DNA from: Betaproteobacteria bacterium
GTDB lineage: Bacteria; Pseudomonadota; Gammaproteobacteria; Burkholderiales; Casimicrobiaceae
Assembly: GCA_013298765.1 (NCBI GenBank)
Contig: JAAFJA010000006.1
Coordinates: 1-64,000, forward strand
Direction: 5' to 3'
DNA: 64,000 nucleotides
In this document: one piece after another, positions 26,603 to 37,847 of the stretch
How the letters are laid out: the number at the start of each line of letters is the position of its first letter
Position numbering within the stretch: position 1 is the first letter of the stretch
Translations under genes and position numbers: made by a program
The notes under the pieces: model-generated
Database searches by the model: none
What the model saw: only the letters and a program-made list of their open reading frames with translations
What the model was told of the DNA's origin: nothing

Positions 26603-27772
26603 ATGATTAGCAAAAAAACCAAGTTCTGGGGCTACCGCCGTGAAAACGGTCGCGTCGGCGTTCGTAATCACGTGATCATCCTGCCGGTCGACGATCTGTC
26701 GAACGCAGCGTGTGAGGCGGTCGCCCACAACATCAAAGGGACGCTCGCGATCCCGCATCCCTATGGTCGCCTGCAGTTCGGTGCCGACCTTGATCTTCAC
26801 TTCCGTACGCTGATCGGCACGGGCTCCAATCCGAACGTCGCTGCTGTGGTTGTAATCGGCATCGAGGGTGGCTGGACCCAGAAAGTCGTCGACGGCATCG
26901 CGAAAACTGGGAAGCCCGTGGTCGGATTCGGTATCGAAGGTCACGGCGATCACGAAACAATTAAGCGCGCCTCTGCTGCCGCAAAAAAATTCCTCCAAGC
27001 CGCGAGTGAAATTCACCGCGTTGAATGCCCCATTAGCGATTTGTGGATTTCCACCAAGTGCGGCGAATCAGACACTACATCGGGTTGCGGCGCAAACCCC
27101 ACGGTCGGTAACGCATTCGACAAACTCTATCCGCTGAAAACGACCCTTCTCTTCGGCGAAACCAGTGAAATCACTGGTGGCGAAAAACTCCTCGAAGCAC
27201 GCTGCCGCTCACCGAAAGTGTGGAAAGATTTCATGGCCATGTTTGATCGCTATCAAGCGATGATCGAGCGCCACAAGACAAGCGACTTATCGGATTCGCA
27301 ACCAACCAAAGGCAACATCGCAGGTGGTTTAACAACCATCGAAGAAAAGGCCCTGGGAAATATCCAGAAGATCGGTAGAAAATGCATTATCGACGGCGTG
27401 CTGGATAAGGCTGAAGCCCCAACGTCTCCAGGGCTTTGGTTCATGGATTCATCTTCTGCCGCAGCCGAAATGGTGACTCTCTGCGCAGCCGCTGGCTACG
27501 CGGTGCACTTCTTCCCAACCGGGCAAGGCAACGTAATCGGTAATCCGATTCTGCCGGTGATCAAGATTTGTGCGAATCCGAAAACGGTTCGTCTAATGAG
27601 TGAGCACGTCGACGTGGATACGTCTGGTCTCCTGCGTCGCGAAATGACCATGGACGACGCAGGCGATGCGCTGCTTGATTGCATGCTGCGCACCGCAAAC
27701 GGAAGGCTTACCGCCGCAGAAGCGCTCGGGCATCGAGAGTTTGTGTTGACGCGCTTGTACGAGAGCGCATAG
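26603..27772 (+). CDS. suyB: (R)-sulfolactate sulfo-lyase, large subunit
   Basis: A 389-residue UxaA/altronate-dehydratase-type protein ([78 protein letters not shown]). SuyB is the catalytic subunit that eliminates sulfite from sulfolactate, leaving pyruvate. I chose the ATG at 26603; the TTG two codons earlier is unlikely. No strong ribosome-binding site is present, because the repeat element lies directly upstream. Lyase and sulfonate transporter genes follow in the same direction. Confidence 0.93.
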   Translation: MISKKTKFWGYRRENGRVGVRNHVIILPVDDLSNAACEAVAHNIKGTLAIPHPYGRLQFGADLDLHFRTLIGTGSNPNVAAVVVIGIEGGWTQKVVDGIAKTGKPVVGFGIEGHGDHETIKRASAAAKKFLQAASEIHRVECPISDLWISTKCGESDTTSGCGANPTVGNAFDKLYPLKTTLLFGETSEITGGEKLLEARCRSPKVWKDFMAMFDRYQAMIERHKTSDLSDSQPTKGNIAGGLTTIEEKALGNIQKIGRKCIIDGVLDKAEAPTSPGLWFMDSSSAAAEMVTLCAAAGYAVHFFPTGQGNVIGNPILPVIKICANPKTVRLMSEHVDVDTSGLLRREMTMDDAGDALLDCMLRTANGRLTAAEALGHREFVLTRLYESA

Positions 27773-27813
27773 CGAGTTCGAGCGGTCCTACCAACGCAAT
27801 CGCGCTCTCGCAA

Positions 27814-28602
27814 ATGAAGCTGAAGTCTACGATTGGCGTCGCGTCCACCCTCGCAGTGTTGGTGGGCGCGATGATCGTTTGGTATACGGTCACCGCTGCA
27901 ACCGGCTGGGTAAGCCCTGCGCGCTTCCCACACCCGGCTGAGACTTGGCAATCATTTGTCGCAATCGCGACCAATGGGTATGGCAATGGAAAGCTCCACC
28001 AGCATGTGTTGAACAGCTTGAAGCTGGTGGCGATGGGCTTTGGTGTAGCGGTGTTGGTCGGCGTACCGCTCGGCTTGTTGATGGGCTACTCGCGCAAGGC
28101 GGAGGCCCTGTTGAATCCCGCGTTCCTACTCTTGCGCCCCATACCGCCGCTTGCGTGGATTCCGCTCGCCATTGTGTGGCTCGGGTTAGAAGACGCGTCA
28201 AAAGTGCTGGTGATCTTCGTCGCCGCGTTTGTGCCCTCTGTGATTAACAGCTACGCCGGTGTTCGGCAAATTGAAGCGCCTATTCTCGAAGCGGCCGACA
28301 TGTTAGGCATTCGCGGCCTTACGTTCGTGCGCGAAGTATTGGTACCGGGCAGCCTCCCCTCGATTTTCACGGGCTTACGCCTATCGCTGCAGGCGAGCTG
28401 GACGACGCTGGTTGCCGCCGAACTCATTGGTGCACTCTACGGCTTGGGCAGCATCCTGAACCAGGCAGCGCAGGACATTTATCCCGCGATGATTTTGGTT
28501 GCCATGATTTTCGTCGGGTTGTGTGGCGCGAGTACCACGTGGCTCTTGGGAGAGCTCGAACGGCGCGCGATGCCGTGGCGCAGGCAGTGGGGCGCGCAAT
28601 GA
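27814..28602 (+). CDS. ABC transporter permease 1 (TauC/SsuC type)
   Basis: A 262-residue membrane protein with about six membrane segments. The coupling loop reads EAADMLGIRGLTFVREVLVPGSLPSIFTGLRL. It belongs to the nitrate/sulfonate/bicarbonate/taurine permease group. The next gene encodes a second, different permease whose ATG overlaps this stop codon, so the importer is probably a heterodimer. A sulfonate substrate is inferred from the suyAB and hpsN neighbours. Confidence 0.9.
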   Translation: MKLKSTIGVASTLAVLVGAMIVWYTVTAATGWVSPARFPHPAETWQSFVAIATNGYGNGKLHQHVLNSLKLVAMGFGVAVLVGVPLGLLMGYSRKAEALLNPAFLLLRPIPPLAWIPLAIVWLGLEDASKVLVIFVAAFVPSVINSYAGVRQIEAPILEAADMLGIRGLTFVREVLVPGSLPSIFTGLRLSLQASWTTLVAAELIGALYGLGSILNQAAQDIYPAMILVAMIFVGLCGASTTWLLGELERRAMPWRRQWGAQ

Positions 28603-29384
28603 CCACTCGCACCGTGCGAAGCTTTAAGCCATCTTGGCGAGAAACAACCATCGGCACCGCTGCTTTCTTCGGCGTCTGGTACTTCGTCGCATTGATTGGT
28701 ATCGCACCGGCCAAGTTTTTTCCAATGCCCCACGAGGTTTTGGCAAAACTCTTCGCGCTAACTCACACGCAGTTCGCGGGGGCTACGCTGCAGATGCACT
28801 TGCTGTCGAGCCTGCACCGCTACGCAATGGGTTTTTTGCTTGCCATCGTGATCGGTCTACCGCTCGGGCTACTCATGGGGCGCTTTCGCTGGCTTGACGT
28901 AGTGGTAACGCCGCTGTTTGATGCGCTACGTTTCATTGCGCCCGTTGCGTGGGTGCCGTTTGCCGCCCTCTGGTTTGGCACTGGTATCGGTGGCCCCACA
29001 CTCATTATTTTCGCTGGCGCATTCCCGCCAATATTGATCAATGCCTACCGCGGTGCGCGCGGCGTCGATCCACGCTATCTGGAAGCAGCAAGCATGCTTG
29101 GCATCGGCAGCTTCAAAACCATTACCGACGTGCTCTTTCCTGCCGCTATTCCTTCGATCATCGCGGGACTTCGCGTGGGAGCGGGCCTCGGCTGGATGTC
29201 TTTAGTCGGTGCCGAACTGATCGCGGCGAACCGTGGCGTCGGTTACCTAATCGTGAAGGGACAAAGCGCCGTTGATACGCCCATTGTGATGGCGGGAATG
29301 ATTGCGATTGGCGCGGTCGGCGTCGTCATCGATGTGGTGTTGCGGAAACTCGAAAAACACTTATTGCGTCACCGCAAGTCCTAG
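28599..29384 (+). CDS. ABC transporter permease 2 (TauC/SsuC type)
   Basis: A 261-residue paralogue of the preceding permease. Its coupling loop is EAASMLGIGSFKTITDVLFPAAIPSIIAGLRV. The start ATG overlaps the upstream stop (ATGA). Taurine and alkanesulfonate importers normally use a homodimeric permease; two distinct permeases are less usual. Confidence 0.9.
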   Translation: MTTRTVRSFKPSWRETTIGTAAFFGVWYFVALIGIAPAKFFPMPHEVLAKLFALTHTQFAGATLQMHLLSSLHRYAMGFLLAIVIGLPLGLLMGRFRWLDVVVTPLFDALRFIAPVAWVPFAALWFGTGIGGPTLIIFAGAFPPILINAYRGARGVDPRYLEAASMLGIGSFKTITDVLFPAAIPSIIAGLRVGAGLGWMSLVGAELIAANRGVGYLIVKGQSAVDTPIVMAGMIAIGAVGVVIDVVLRKLEKHLLRHRKS

Positions 29385-29397
29385 AGCGAAGCGTCCT

Positions 29398-30195
29398 ATG
29401 AGCGAAATTACCTTCACCAATGTCAGTCGCAGCTTCGAGCGTGACGGAAATATGTTCCTTGCGGTCGACAGCGTGAGCTTAACGGTACGTGATCGCGAAT
29501 TCGTTGCGATCGTCGGCCCATCGGGTTGCGGCAAGACGACCTGTATGCGTATGGCTGCAGGTCTCGAATTTCCGACCGCTGGCCAGGTGACAGTAAGCGG
29601 CAAGGAGGTTATTTCGCCCGGCCCCGACCGCGCGGTGGTGTTCCAACAGTTCGCGCTCTTTCCGTGGAAAACGGTGAGTGAAAACATCGATTTCGGACTG
29701 CGCGCGAAGGGTTTAGACGAAGCCGAGCGTCGCCGTATCGTCGAACACAATATTGCGCTGATGAATCTGCGAGGCTACGAGACGGCATTTCCACATCAAC
29801 TCTCGGGTGGTATGCAGCAGCGCGTGGCGATCGCGCGCGCATACGCGCTCGATCCCGACGTGCTCTTGATGGACGAGCCCTTCGGCGCGCTCGATGCGCA
29901 AACGCGCGTCGTGATGCAAGAGGAGCTCGTCAAGTTGGCGCGACTCAACCCACGCACCGTGTTATTCATCACGCATGCGGTCGATGAGGCCGTCTACCTT
30001 GCCGACCGTGTTGTGATCATGACGTCGCGACCGGGAAAGATCAAAGAAATCCTCGATGTCAAAGCCGTGCGCGACGCTGAGAATTGGGATCAGCATTCGC
30101 GCATTGAGGATGTGATGGATTTGGCCTCGTTCGTACACCTTCGTACACGGATCTGGAAGTCATTGCGCGAAGAGCACGCGGGTGATGATCACTAG
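29398..30195 (+). CDS. ABC transporter ATP-binding protein (TauB/SsuB type)
   Basis: A 265-residue ATPase: Walker A GPSGCGKTT, Q-loop VVFQQFALFPW, signature LSGGMQQR, Walker B VLLMDEP and H-loop FITHAVDEA. Start chosen at MSEITFTNVSRSF (29398), 13 bases after the second permease. It energises import of the presumed sulfonate. Confidence 0.92.
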   Translation: MSEITFTNVSRSFERDGNMFLAVDSVSLTVRDREFVAIVGPSGCGKTTCMRMAAGLEFPTAGQVTVSGKEVISPGPDRAVVFQQFALFPWKTVSENIDFGLRAKGLDEAERRRIVEHNIALMNLRGYETAFPHQLSGGMQQRVAIARAYALDPDVLLMDEPFGALDAQTRVVMQEELVKLARLNPRTVLFITHAVDEAVYLADRVVIMTSRPGKIKEILDVKAVRDAENWDQHSRIEDVMDLASFVHLRTRIWKSLREEHAGDDH

Positions 30196-30370
30196 GATCT
30201 CAAAGAACCCATTGGCTGGGCGTCAATGCTGCAGCGGTGCCCTTTTTAAAAGGTTAGCCGGTAGCCCACATGGCTGAGCGCTTCGGAGAAAGCGCGTGCC
30301 GCAGACAACAAATGAGTAACGAGTGACTGAGCTATTGAACTCACAACGTTTTCTAAAGGAGGAAACTAGG

Positions 30371-31426
30371 ATGAAACGAGCAATTACTTCTCTGGCCCTT
30401 ACCGCAGCAGTCGCGTTTGCGACGGCAGGTGTGGCGTCAGGTCAAGCGCTGACACCGATCAAGATTAGCTACCAACCGTCGCTGTATTGGGCGATGCCAT
30501 TCCACGTCGCCACCGAAAAGGGTTGGTGGAAAGAAGTTGGCCTCGCGCCAGAATTCAGCACTTTCCCTGCAGGCGTTCCGCAAATCGCCGCATCTGCCGC
30601 AAAGTCGTGGGATGTGGGCGGTACGGGCTCTGTGCCCGCAGTTCTCGGCCACGTGCGCTTTGGCATCAAGACCATCGGTATCACCAACGATGAATCAGAC
30701 GCCAATGGCCTCGTTGGCAGTGCAAAAGCAGCGGCAGACTTCGCCAAAAACCCAGCCGAGGCGCTACGCGGAAAAACGATCACGCTCACCCAGAATTCAA
30801 CGGCCGATTTCGCAGTGCAATCCTGCTTGAAGAAATACGGTCTGAAGAAGTCGGATGTGGTCATGAAGAACTTGGGGCAAGCCGAGATCATTTCGGCGAT
30901 GTCATCAAACAACTCCGATCTCTCCGGAATGTGGGCACCGAACACTTATACGGTTGAGGAAAAAGCGGGCGCCAAGATGCTCTGCTCAGGCAAAGACGCG
31001 GGCGCGATCGTGCCAGGTGCGCTCATCGCTCGCGGAGATTACGCCAAAGACAACCCGCAAAACGTGGCCAAGTTCCTCGCGGTCTATCTGCGTGCGTGGA
31101 GCTGGATGAATGCCAATCGCCCTGAAGCGATCAAAATGATGAAAGACTTCTACGCCAAGGGCGGCGTAACGCTTTCGGATGCCGCGATGAACAAAGAATT
31201 CCAAACGCGTCCAACCTTTAACCTCGCCGCGCAGCTCTCGATGATGGCTCGTCAAGGTAATTCGCCGTCGCGCGTCGATGGCTGGTTTGACGAACTTTCT
31301 GCCTTCATCAAAGAAACCGGTGCGGTTCCCGCTGCACCCAAGACCTCGGATTTCGTTACCGACGAATTCATGAAGCTCGTGAACGCCGATCCTAAGTTGC
31401 GCGAATTTGCTAACAACACGAAGTAA
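30371..31426 (+). CDS. ABC transporter substrate-binding protein (TauA/SsuA type)
   Basis: A 351-residue periplasmic protein. The signal peptide is MKRAITSLALTAAVAFATAG, with cleavage near GQA. The NMT1/TauA-like core contains IKISYQPSLYWAMPFHVATE. A very strong site AAAGGAGGAAACTAGG precedes the ATG at 30371. The 175-base gap in front and the hairpin behind set it apart from the other transporter genes and may allow higher expression. The substrate is probably a C3 sulfonate, by context. Confidence 0.9.
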   Translation: MKRAITSLALTAAVAFATAGVASGQALTPIKISYQPSLYWAMPFHVATEKGWWKEVGLAPEFSTFPAGVPQIAASAAKSWDVGGTGSVPAVLGHVRFGIKTIGITNDESDANGLVGSAKAAADFAKNPAEALRGKTITLTQNSTADFAVQSCLKKYGLKKSDVVMKNLGQAEIISAMSSNNSDLSGMWAPNTYTVEEKAGAKMLCSGKDAGAIVPGALIARGDYAKDNPQNVAKFLAVYLRAWSWMNANRPEAIKMMKDFYAKGGVTLSDAAMNKEFQTRPTFNLAAQLSMMARQGNSPSRVDGWFDELSAFIKETGAVPAAPKTSDFVTDEFMKLVNADPKLREFANNTK

Positions 31427-31427
31427 G

Positions 31428-31483
31428 CAAACTGTTGTCGCCACGCCTTGCATTGCAGGGCGTGGCGGCGATCAGTTTGTTTT
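31428..31483 (+). terminator. Two-tier hairpin after the binding-protein gene
   Basis: CAAACTG/CAGTTTG (outer, 31428-31434 and 31473-31479) and CGCCACGCC/GGCGTGGCG (inner, 31439-31447 and 31459-31467), followed by TTTT. It may end most transcripts or stabilise the binding-protein mRNA, leaving lower read-through into hpsN. Confidence 0.6.
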
Positions 31484-31485
31484 GA

Positions 31486-32823
<1,338 letters not shown>

Positions 32824-32825
32824 CC

Positions 32826-33596
32826 ATGCCCGAGCGCAACCAAGCATTGTTTGATCTGCGAGGACGCCGCGCGTTAGTCACCGGGGGAAGCTCCGGCATC
32901 GGCGCTGCGATGGCACAAGCGTTGGGCGAGGCGGGCGCTTCAATCATTTTGATGGCGCGAAGCGAAACAGCGCTATATTCAACGGCCCAATTGCTGTTGG
33001 GCAAAGGCATCAAAACAGATATAGTCTCTTGTGACTTATCTGACCTGTACGCCCAATTGAATGGGGCGAAAGCGGCAAAAGCGGTAGGTCAAATCGACAT
33101 CTTGGTGAATGCTGCCGGGGTCAACCTGCGCGAGGCTTTTTCGGAGGTGACACCAGAGACCTGGCAAACGCAGCTCAACCTTCACCTCGGCGCGCCCTTC
33201 TTTCTCACGCAGCAGCTCGCGCCCGCGATGAAAGAACGCGGTTGGGGACGCATCATCAATATCGCCTCGCTGCAGAGTGTGCGTGCGTTTGATCGCAGCG
33301 CGCCTTATGGTGCAGCGAAAGGCGGCGTGGTGCAGCTTACCCGCGCGATCGCGCAAGAGTGGTCGCGCTTTGGCATCACGTGCAACGCGATTGCACCCGG
33401 TTTTTTCCCAACGGCGCTAACCCAGCCGGTGTTTTCCGATCCGGTTCGTGCGGAAAAAAATGCGGTGCAAACCTGCATCGGACGAAACGGCGCGCTGGAA
33501 GATTTGCACGGCGCGACGGTTTTCTTTGCAAGCGACGCCAGTGCCTACATCACAGGTCAAACCCTCTATATCGACGGCGGCTTTACCGCGAAATGA
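32826..33596 (+). CDS. SDR-family dehydrogenase, possible DHPS 2-dehydrogenase
   Basis: A 256-residue classical short-chain dehydrogenase. The cofactor motif is TGGSSGIG, the NAAG motif VNAAGVN, the catalytic serine is in INIASLQS, and the YxxxK motif is YGAAKGG. The C-terminus [10 protein letters not shown] is also typical. In DHPS degraders an SDR/zinc-dehydrogenase pair (HpsO/HpsP) interconverts the two DHPS enantiomers via the 2-keto sulfonate. The position between hpsN and the aminotransferase suggests such a role, but the exact substrate is inferred. Confidence 0.85.
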   Translation: MPERNQALFDLRGRRALVTGGSSGIGAAMAQALGEAGASIILMARSETALYSTAQLLLGKGIKTDIVSCDLSDLYAQLNGAKAAKAVGQIDILVNAAGVNLREAFSEVTPETWQTQLNLHLGAPFFLTQQLAPAMKERGWGRIINIASLQSVRAFDRSAPYGAAKGGVVQLTRAIAQEWSRFGITCNAIAPGFFPTALTQPVFSDPVRAEKNAVQTCIGRNGALEDLHGATVFFASDASAYITGQTLYIDGGFTAK

Positions 33597-34930
33597 GTTC
33601 CATGCAAGCAACTGCCACCGATGCTTTTTGGATGCCATTCACGCCGAATCGGCAATTCAAGGCCACTCCACGTATGGTGGAGAGCGCGACCGGCGTTTCC
33701 TATCGCACGCCCGACGGACGCGAAATTCTGGATGGCACCTCTGGGCTTTGGTGCGTCGGAGCAGGGCATCGCCATCCGCGGATCACCGAGGCCATGAAGC
33801 GCCAGCTCGACACGCTCGACTTCGCATCGAATTTTCAAGTCGGGCATCCAGGCGCGTTCGAACTGGCCGAGCGAATCGCATCCCTTGCACCGCCAGGGTT
33901 GGATCGCGTGTTTTTCGTCAACAGTGGTTCGGAAGCGTGCGACACCGCGATCAAAATGGCGATTGCCTACTGGCGCGCCTGTGGCGAAGGCGAACGGCAG
34001 TTGATCGTTGGGCGTGAACGCGGCTTCCACGGCGTTGGCTTCGGCGGCATTTCCGTCGGCGGCATGCAGGCGAATCGTCGCGTATTTGGCAGCGCGATGC
34101 TGCGCGCCGATCATATGCGCGCCACGTGGGATCCGGCAACGCAAGCGTTTGTGCGCGGCCAGCCGCAGATCGGTGCCGAGATGGCCGACGAGTTGGAGCA
34201 GCGCATCATTGCGCTGCATCACGCATCGAATATCGCCGCAGTGATTGTCGAGCCGTTTGCAGGTTCAACCGGCGTGCTGGTGCCACCTGTCGGCTACTTG
34301 CAGCGACTCCGCGAGATCTGCGACAAGCATCGGCTATTGCTCGTTTTTGATGAGGTCATCACGGGTTTCGGGCGAACTGGTGAAATGTTTGCAGCGCAGA
34401 CCTTTGGCGTCGTGCCCGACATGATTTTGTTTGCGAAAACCGTGAGTAACGGCGCAGCACCGCTCGGCGGCGTGATCGTAAAACGCGAGATTCACGACGC
34501 GCTGATGCAGGGGCCGCGGCACATCTCAGAATTCATGCACGGCTACACCTGCTCGGGGCATCCGCTGTCCTGCGCGGCGGGGCTCGCCATGCTTGATGTG
34601 ATTGACGAGGAAGCGCTTTTGCAGCGCGTGCGCGAGTTGACTCCACATTTGGAGAACGCAGCACACAGCCTAAGTGACGCGCCAGGCGTTGTAAGCATTC
34701 GCAATTTCGGGCTTGCAGCGGGGATCGAACTCGCGCCGCGACCGAATGCGGTGGGCGAGCGCGGTGCAGCAACTCAAGCGGCTGCGTTTGATTGTGGGCT
34801 ACTCACCCGCGCGCCCGGTGATACGGTGATCCTTGCGCCGCCCTTCGTGAGCACCCCTGAACAGATCAATGAAATGGTAGCGCGGATGCGTGCCGCCATT
34901 GAGAAAACCGCTGCGAGCGAAACACGATGA
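33593..34930 (+). CDS. Class III aminotransferase (omega-transaminase type)
   Basis: A 445-residue PLP enzyme of the beta-alanine:pyruvate group ([58 protein letters not shown]). The Schiff-base lysine lies in [14 protein letters not shown]. The ATG at 33593 overlaps the SDR stop codon, and its own stop overlaps the next start, so it belongs firmly to the hps operon. Class III enzymes deaminate amines lacking an alpha-carboxylate. An amino-sulfonate is the natural guess here, cysteinolate or homotaurine rather than cysteate. I know of no aminotransferase in the classical hps cluster. Confidence 0.88.
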   Translation: MSSMQATATDAFWMPFTPNRQFKATPRMVESATGVSYRTPDGREILDGTSGLWCVGAGHRHPRITEAMKRQLDTLDFASNFQVGHPGAFELAERIASLAPPGLDRVFFVNSGSEACDTAIKMAIAYWRACGEGERQLIVGRERGFHGVGFGGISVGGMQANRRVFGSAMLRADHMRATWDPATQAFVRGQPQIGAEMADELEQRIIALHHASNIAAVIVEPFAGSTGVLVPPVGYLQRLREICDKHRLLLVFDEVITGFGRTGEMFAAQTFGVVPDMILFAKTVSNGAAPLGGVIVKREIHDALMQGPRHISEFMHGYTCSGHPLSCAAGLAMLDVIDEEALLQRVRELTPHLENAAHSLSDAPGVVSIRNFGLAAGIELAPRPNAVGERGAATQAAAFDCGLLTRAPGDTVILAPPFVSTPEQINEMVARMRAAIEKTAASETR

Positions 34931-35928
34931 AAGCCCTCGTCTACACCCAACCCAACGAAGTACAACTACTTGATCGCCCCGAACCGGCACTTGAAGCTGG
35001 AGAGGTCGTGTTAAAGATTGATGCGGTCGGTATTTGTGGCTCCGACATGCACGCGTATCACGGGCATGATCCTCGGCGAAAGCCGGGTTTGGTGCTCGGT
35101 CACGAATTCTCTGGAACGGTGGTGCGCAGTCTCTCGGAGCGCTATCGCGAAGGGCAGCGAGTAACTGGAAACCCACTCATCACCTGCGGCATTTGTGATT
35201 ACTGCGTGCAGGGTCGTAATAATCTCTGCACCAATCGCACGATGGTAGGCATGACTCGACCCGGCGCTTTCGCGGAGCTGATGTCGATCCCAGCCGCATC
35301 GTTGATCGACATGCCGCAAGACATGCCCGCTGTCCACGCCGCGCTCACCGAGCCCGCTGCCACGGCGCTGCACGCGATCAACATGAGCGCGCGAATGCTT
35401 GCGCGCCCGCTACCCGAATGTCGCACGCTCATCATCGGCGGCGGCGCCATCGGCATGCTTGCAGCGCTCTTGCTGCGGCATTACGGCGCCCCCGATATCG
35501 TCGTCGCAGAAACTAACGCGTTGCGTCGCAGCTCTGTGCAGAAGCACGCCCGTGCAGAGACCTACGATGCACGCGAGCGCGCGGTTGAGGAAAACGGTTT
35601 CGATTACGTGATCGACGCTGTCGGTTCGAAACATACCCGCGAGGCCGCACTAAAAGCCATTAAACCCGGTGGCGTGGTGATGCACATCGGATTGCAAGAT
35701 TGGGCGAGCGAAATTGACATGCGCAAGCTCACGCTCGCAGAGATCACCCTCATGGGCACCTACACCTACACCACCGCAGATTTACGCGCCACAGTGAAAC
35801 TCTTGAACGAAGGCGCGTTTGGTGATTTATCGTGGGTCGCCCAAATGCCGCTCGCCGATGGGGCTACCGCTTTTTCCGATTTGCATCACGGCAAACAGGC
35901 CTCTGCGAAAGTGGTGCTGATTCCTTAG
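34927..35928 (+). CDS. Zinc-dependent alcohol dehydrogenase, possible DHPS 2-dehydrogenase
   Basis: A 333-residue MDR protein. It has the catalytic-zinc site GICGSDMHAYHG and GHEFSG, the structural-zinc cysteines CGICDYC...NNLC, and the nucleotide fold IIGGGAIGMLAA. The ATG overlaps the aminotransferase stop codon. It would pair with the SDR to oxidise or reduce the C2 hydroxyl of DHPS; sorbitol/threonine-type substrates cannot be excluded from sequence. Confidence 0.87.
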   Translation: MKALVYTQPNEVQLLDRPEPALEAGEVVLKIDAVGICGSDMHAYHGHDPRRKPGLVLGHEFSGTVVRSLSERYREGQRVTGNPLITCGICDYCVQGRNNLCTNRTMVGMTRPGAFAELMSIPAASLIDMPQDMPAVHAALTEPAATALHAINMSARMLARPLPECRTLIIGGGAIGMLAALLLRHYGAPDIVVAETNALRRSSVQKHARAETYDARERAVEENGFDYVIDAVGSKHTREAALKAIKPGGVVMHIGLQDWASEIDMRKLTLAEITLMGTYTYTTADLRATVKLLNEGAFGDLSWVAQMPLADGATAFSDLHHGKQASAKVVLIP

Positions 35929-36089
35929 CGACGCGTGCGGCGCGATGAGACGGATCGCACGGCGACGCAATAGGAGGCATTTGAATCATTTTTCGAAGGA
36001 AGCTCCCGAAGGATGTTTTCAGGAAAATCAGTCGCTTTATTGTTGGCGGTTGTTATCTACCCGAACCGCGTTTCGCAGACAATCGAGCA

Positions 36090-36869
36090 ATGACGAATCC
36101 AATCGAATCGCTATTTCGCCTCGACCAAAAAATCGCAGTGATTACCGGTGGCTCAACCGGCATCGGCCGATCCATGGCGCGAGCGCTCGGCTTGCAGGGG
36201 GCGAAACTCGTACTCGTCGCGCGCACCCGAACCGCGCTTGACGAAACCGTGGCGGCATTCGCAAGCGAAGGCATCGAAGCGAAAGCGGTGGTCGCGGATT
36301 TAGGAATAGAGGCAGAGAGAAAACGTGCCATTGCAGAGTGCGGATCGGCGTTCGGTCGTGCGCCCGACATTCTCGTCAACAATGCAGCGAACAATATTCG
36401 TAAGCCCATGCCCGAGCTCACGGAAGATGACATCCGCGCTACGCTCGCGCTCAACATCGAAGCCCCAATTGCGCTGGTGCGCGCGTTTGCACCTGCGATG
36501 GCCGAGCGCGGCTGGGGGCGAATTCTCAACATGGGTTCGCAGCAAACGCACCGCGCCTTCAACAACAGCGGAATTTATGGCGTCGCTAAAGGTGCCATCG
36601 CCTCTCTCACGCGAAGCACTGCAGAGCACTACACGAAATTCGGCGTTACCTGCAACACGATCCTTCCGGGTTTCGTGGTGACGCAGCTCACCGAAAAATT
36701 GGTGGCGGCGAATCCGGAGTTCGCGGCTGCGCACGCGGCACGATCGATGATCGGCAGGAATGGCGTGCCGGATGATTTTTGCGGCGCGGCGGTCTTTCTC
36801 TGCTCAGATGCGAGTGCGTATGTGACGGGTGCAACCTTTTGTATCGACGGTGGATACGGTGCGAAGTAA
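36090..36869 (+). CDS. SDR-family oxidoreductase (second copy)
   Basis: A 259-residue SDR with GGSTGIG, VNNAANN, catalytic serine in LNMGSQQ, YGVAKGA and C-terminal GATFCIDGGYGAK. It resembles gluconate 5-dehydrogenase-type enzymes and is similar to the SDR at 32826, including the shared endings DASAY.TG and IDGG. A 161-base gap separates it from the zinc dehydrogenase, so it may have its own promoter. Its substrate is probably another hydroxy- or keto-sulfonate of the pathway. Confidence 0.83.
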   Translation: MTNPIESLFRLDQKIAVITGGSTGIGRSMARALGLQGAKLVLVARTRTALDETVAAFASEGIEAKAVVADLGIEAERKRAIAECGSAFGRAPDILVNNAANNIRKPMPELTEDDIRATLALNIEAPIALVRAFAPAMAERGWGRILNMGSQQTHRAFNNSGIYGVAKGAIASLTRSTAEHYTKFGVTCNTILPGFVVTQLTEKLVAANPEFAAAHAARSMIGRNGVPDDFCGAAVFLCSDASAYVTGATFCIDGGYGAK

Positions 36870-37065
36870 GGTAATTCTCCAGCTAACGCTTAATACTGGC
36901 CATTAAATTTGGGGTTCGCTGAATTTAGCCTAATTATCCAAATGATCATAAATAGACATTTAGCCCCTATTTATTTGGGATTAGAGCAATTAAGTTGTAG
37001 TTTCAGAGACTTTACGCAAAATTGATACACGCAACAGTTTTGTGCGCACATAACATCAGGTCACG

Positions 37066-37788
37066 ATGAATACGATTGAAGGCGGCCCGCTCTACAAGGG
37101 CGTGCAGCGTGCGCTCCTGGAGCAACTCTCAAACGGCGCATTAAAGCCGGGGCAACTCATCCCGTCTGAGCGCCAGCTCGCTACCGAGTTTGCCGTATCA
37201 ATCGGCACGTTGCGCAAAGCGATCGACGATTTGGTCGAGCAGCGAATCTTGATTCGACAGCAAGGCAAGGGCACGTTTGTCGCAACCCATGATCGCGAGC
37301 GGCTGCTCTTTTATTTTTTTCACCTCGTGCCTCAGGTCGGCGTCAAAAGTTACCCGTTGATTGAATTCGTCTTCTTCCAGAAGGCGCTCGCTACCACCGA
37401 GATCGCCCAGCGCTTACAGATCGCGGTCGGTGCGCCGATATTTCACATTCGCAATCGCCTCTCGCTCGAAAGCGATATCGTCTCCGTCGACGACTTGTTC
37501 CTTGAACAATCGCGCTTCGCGACCCTCACCGCGGCCCAGTTCAGGGATCGTCCAAACACGATTTACAACCTCTATCAAGAAGCGTTCGGCTACACGGTTG
37601 TCAAAACGGACGAGCGCCTGCGTGCCGTAGCCTGTGCAGAAGAGCATGCGAAGTTACTCAAGGTTTCGCCGAGCGCGCCTGTGCTCACGATTCGCCGCTC
37701 GGCCATCGACATGCGAGGCGAAACCGTGGAGTTTCGTATCTCGACGGTCAACACGGCGAGCTACGAATACTTCGCAGAGCTGCTGTAG
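37066..37788 (+). CDS. GntR-family regulator with UTRA domain
   Basis: A 240-residue HutC-subfamily repressor. The N-terminal winged helix reads PGQLIPSERQLATEFAVSIGTLRKAIDDLV...GKGTFVA. A UTRA ligand domain follows from about residue 85 and ends RGETVEFRISTVNTASYEYFAEL. It lies at the end of the sulfonate island, where GntR regulators are also found in known hps clusters. The AT-rich 196-base upstream region presumably holds its promoter; the palindrome at 26015-26034 is a candidate operator. Confidence 0.88.
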   Translation: MNTIEGGPLYKGVQRALLEQLSNGALKPGQLIPSERQLATEFAVSIGTLRKAIDDLVEQRILIRQQGKGTFVATHDRERLLFYFFHLVPQVGVKSYPLIEFVFFQKALATTEIAQRLQIAVGAPIFHIRNRLSLESDIVSVDDLFLEQSRFATLTAAQFRDRPNTIYNLYQEAFGYTVVKTDERLRAVACAEEHAKLLKVSPSAPVLTIRRSAIDMRGETVEFRISTVNTASYEYFAELL

Positions 37789-37847
37789 CGTTTCGCGCCG
37801 CACCCACCAGCTCACGAGACGTCTGCCCACACTGACCGGGTAAGCGC

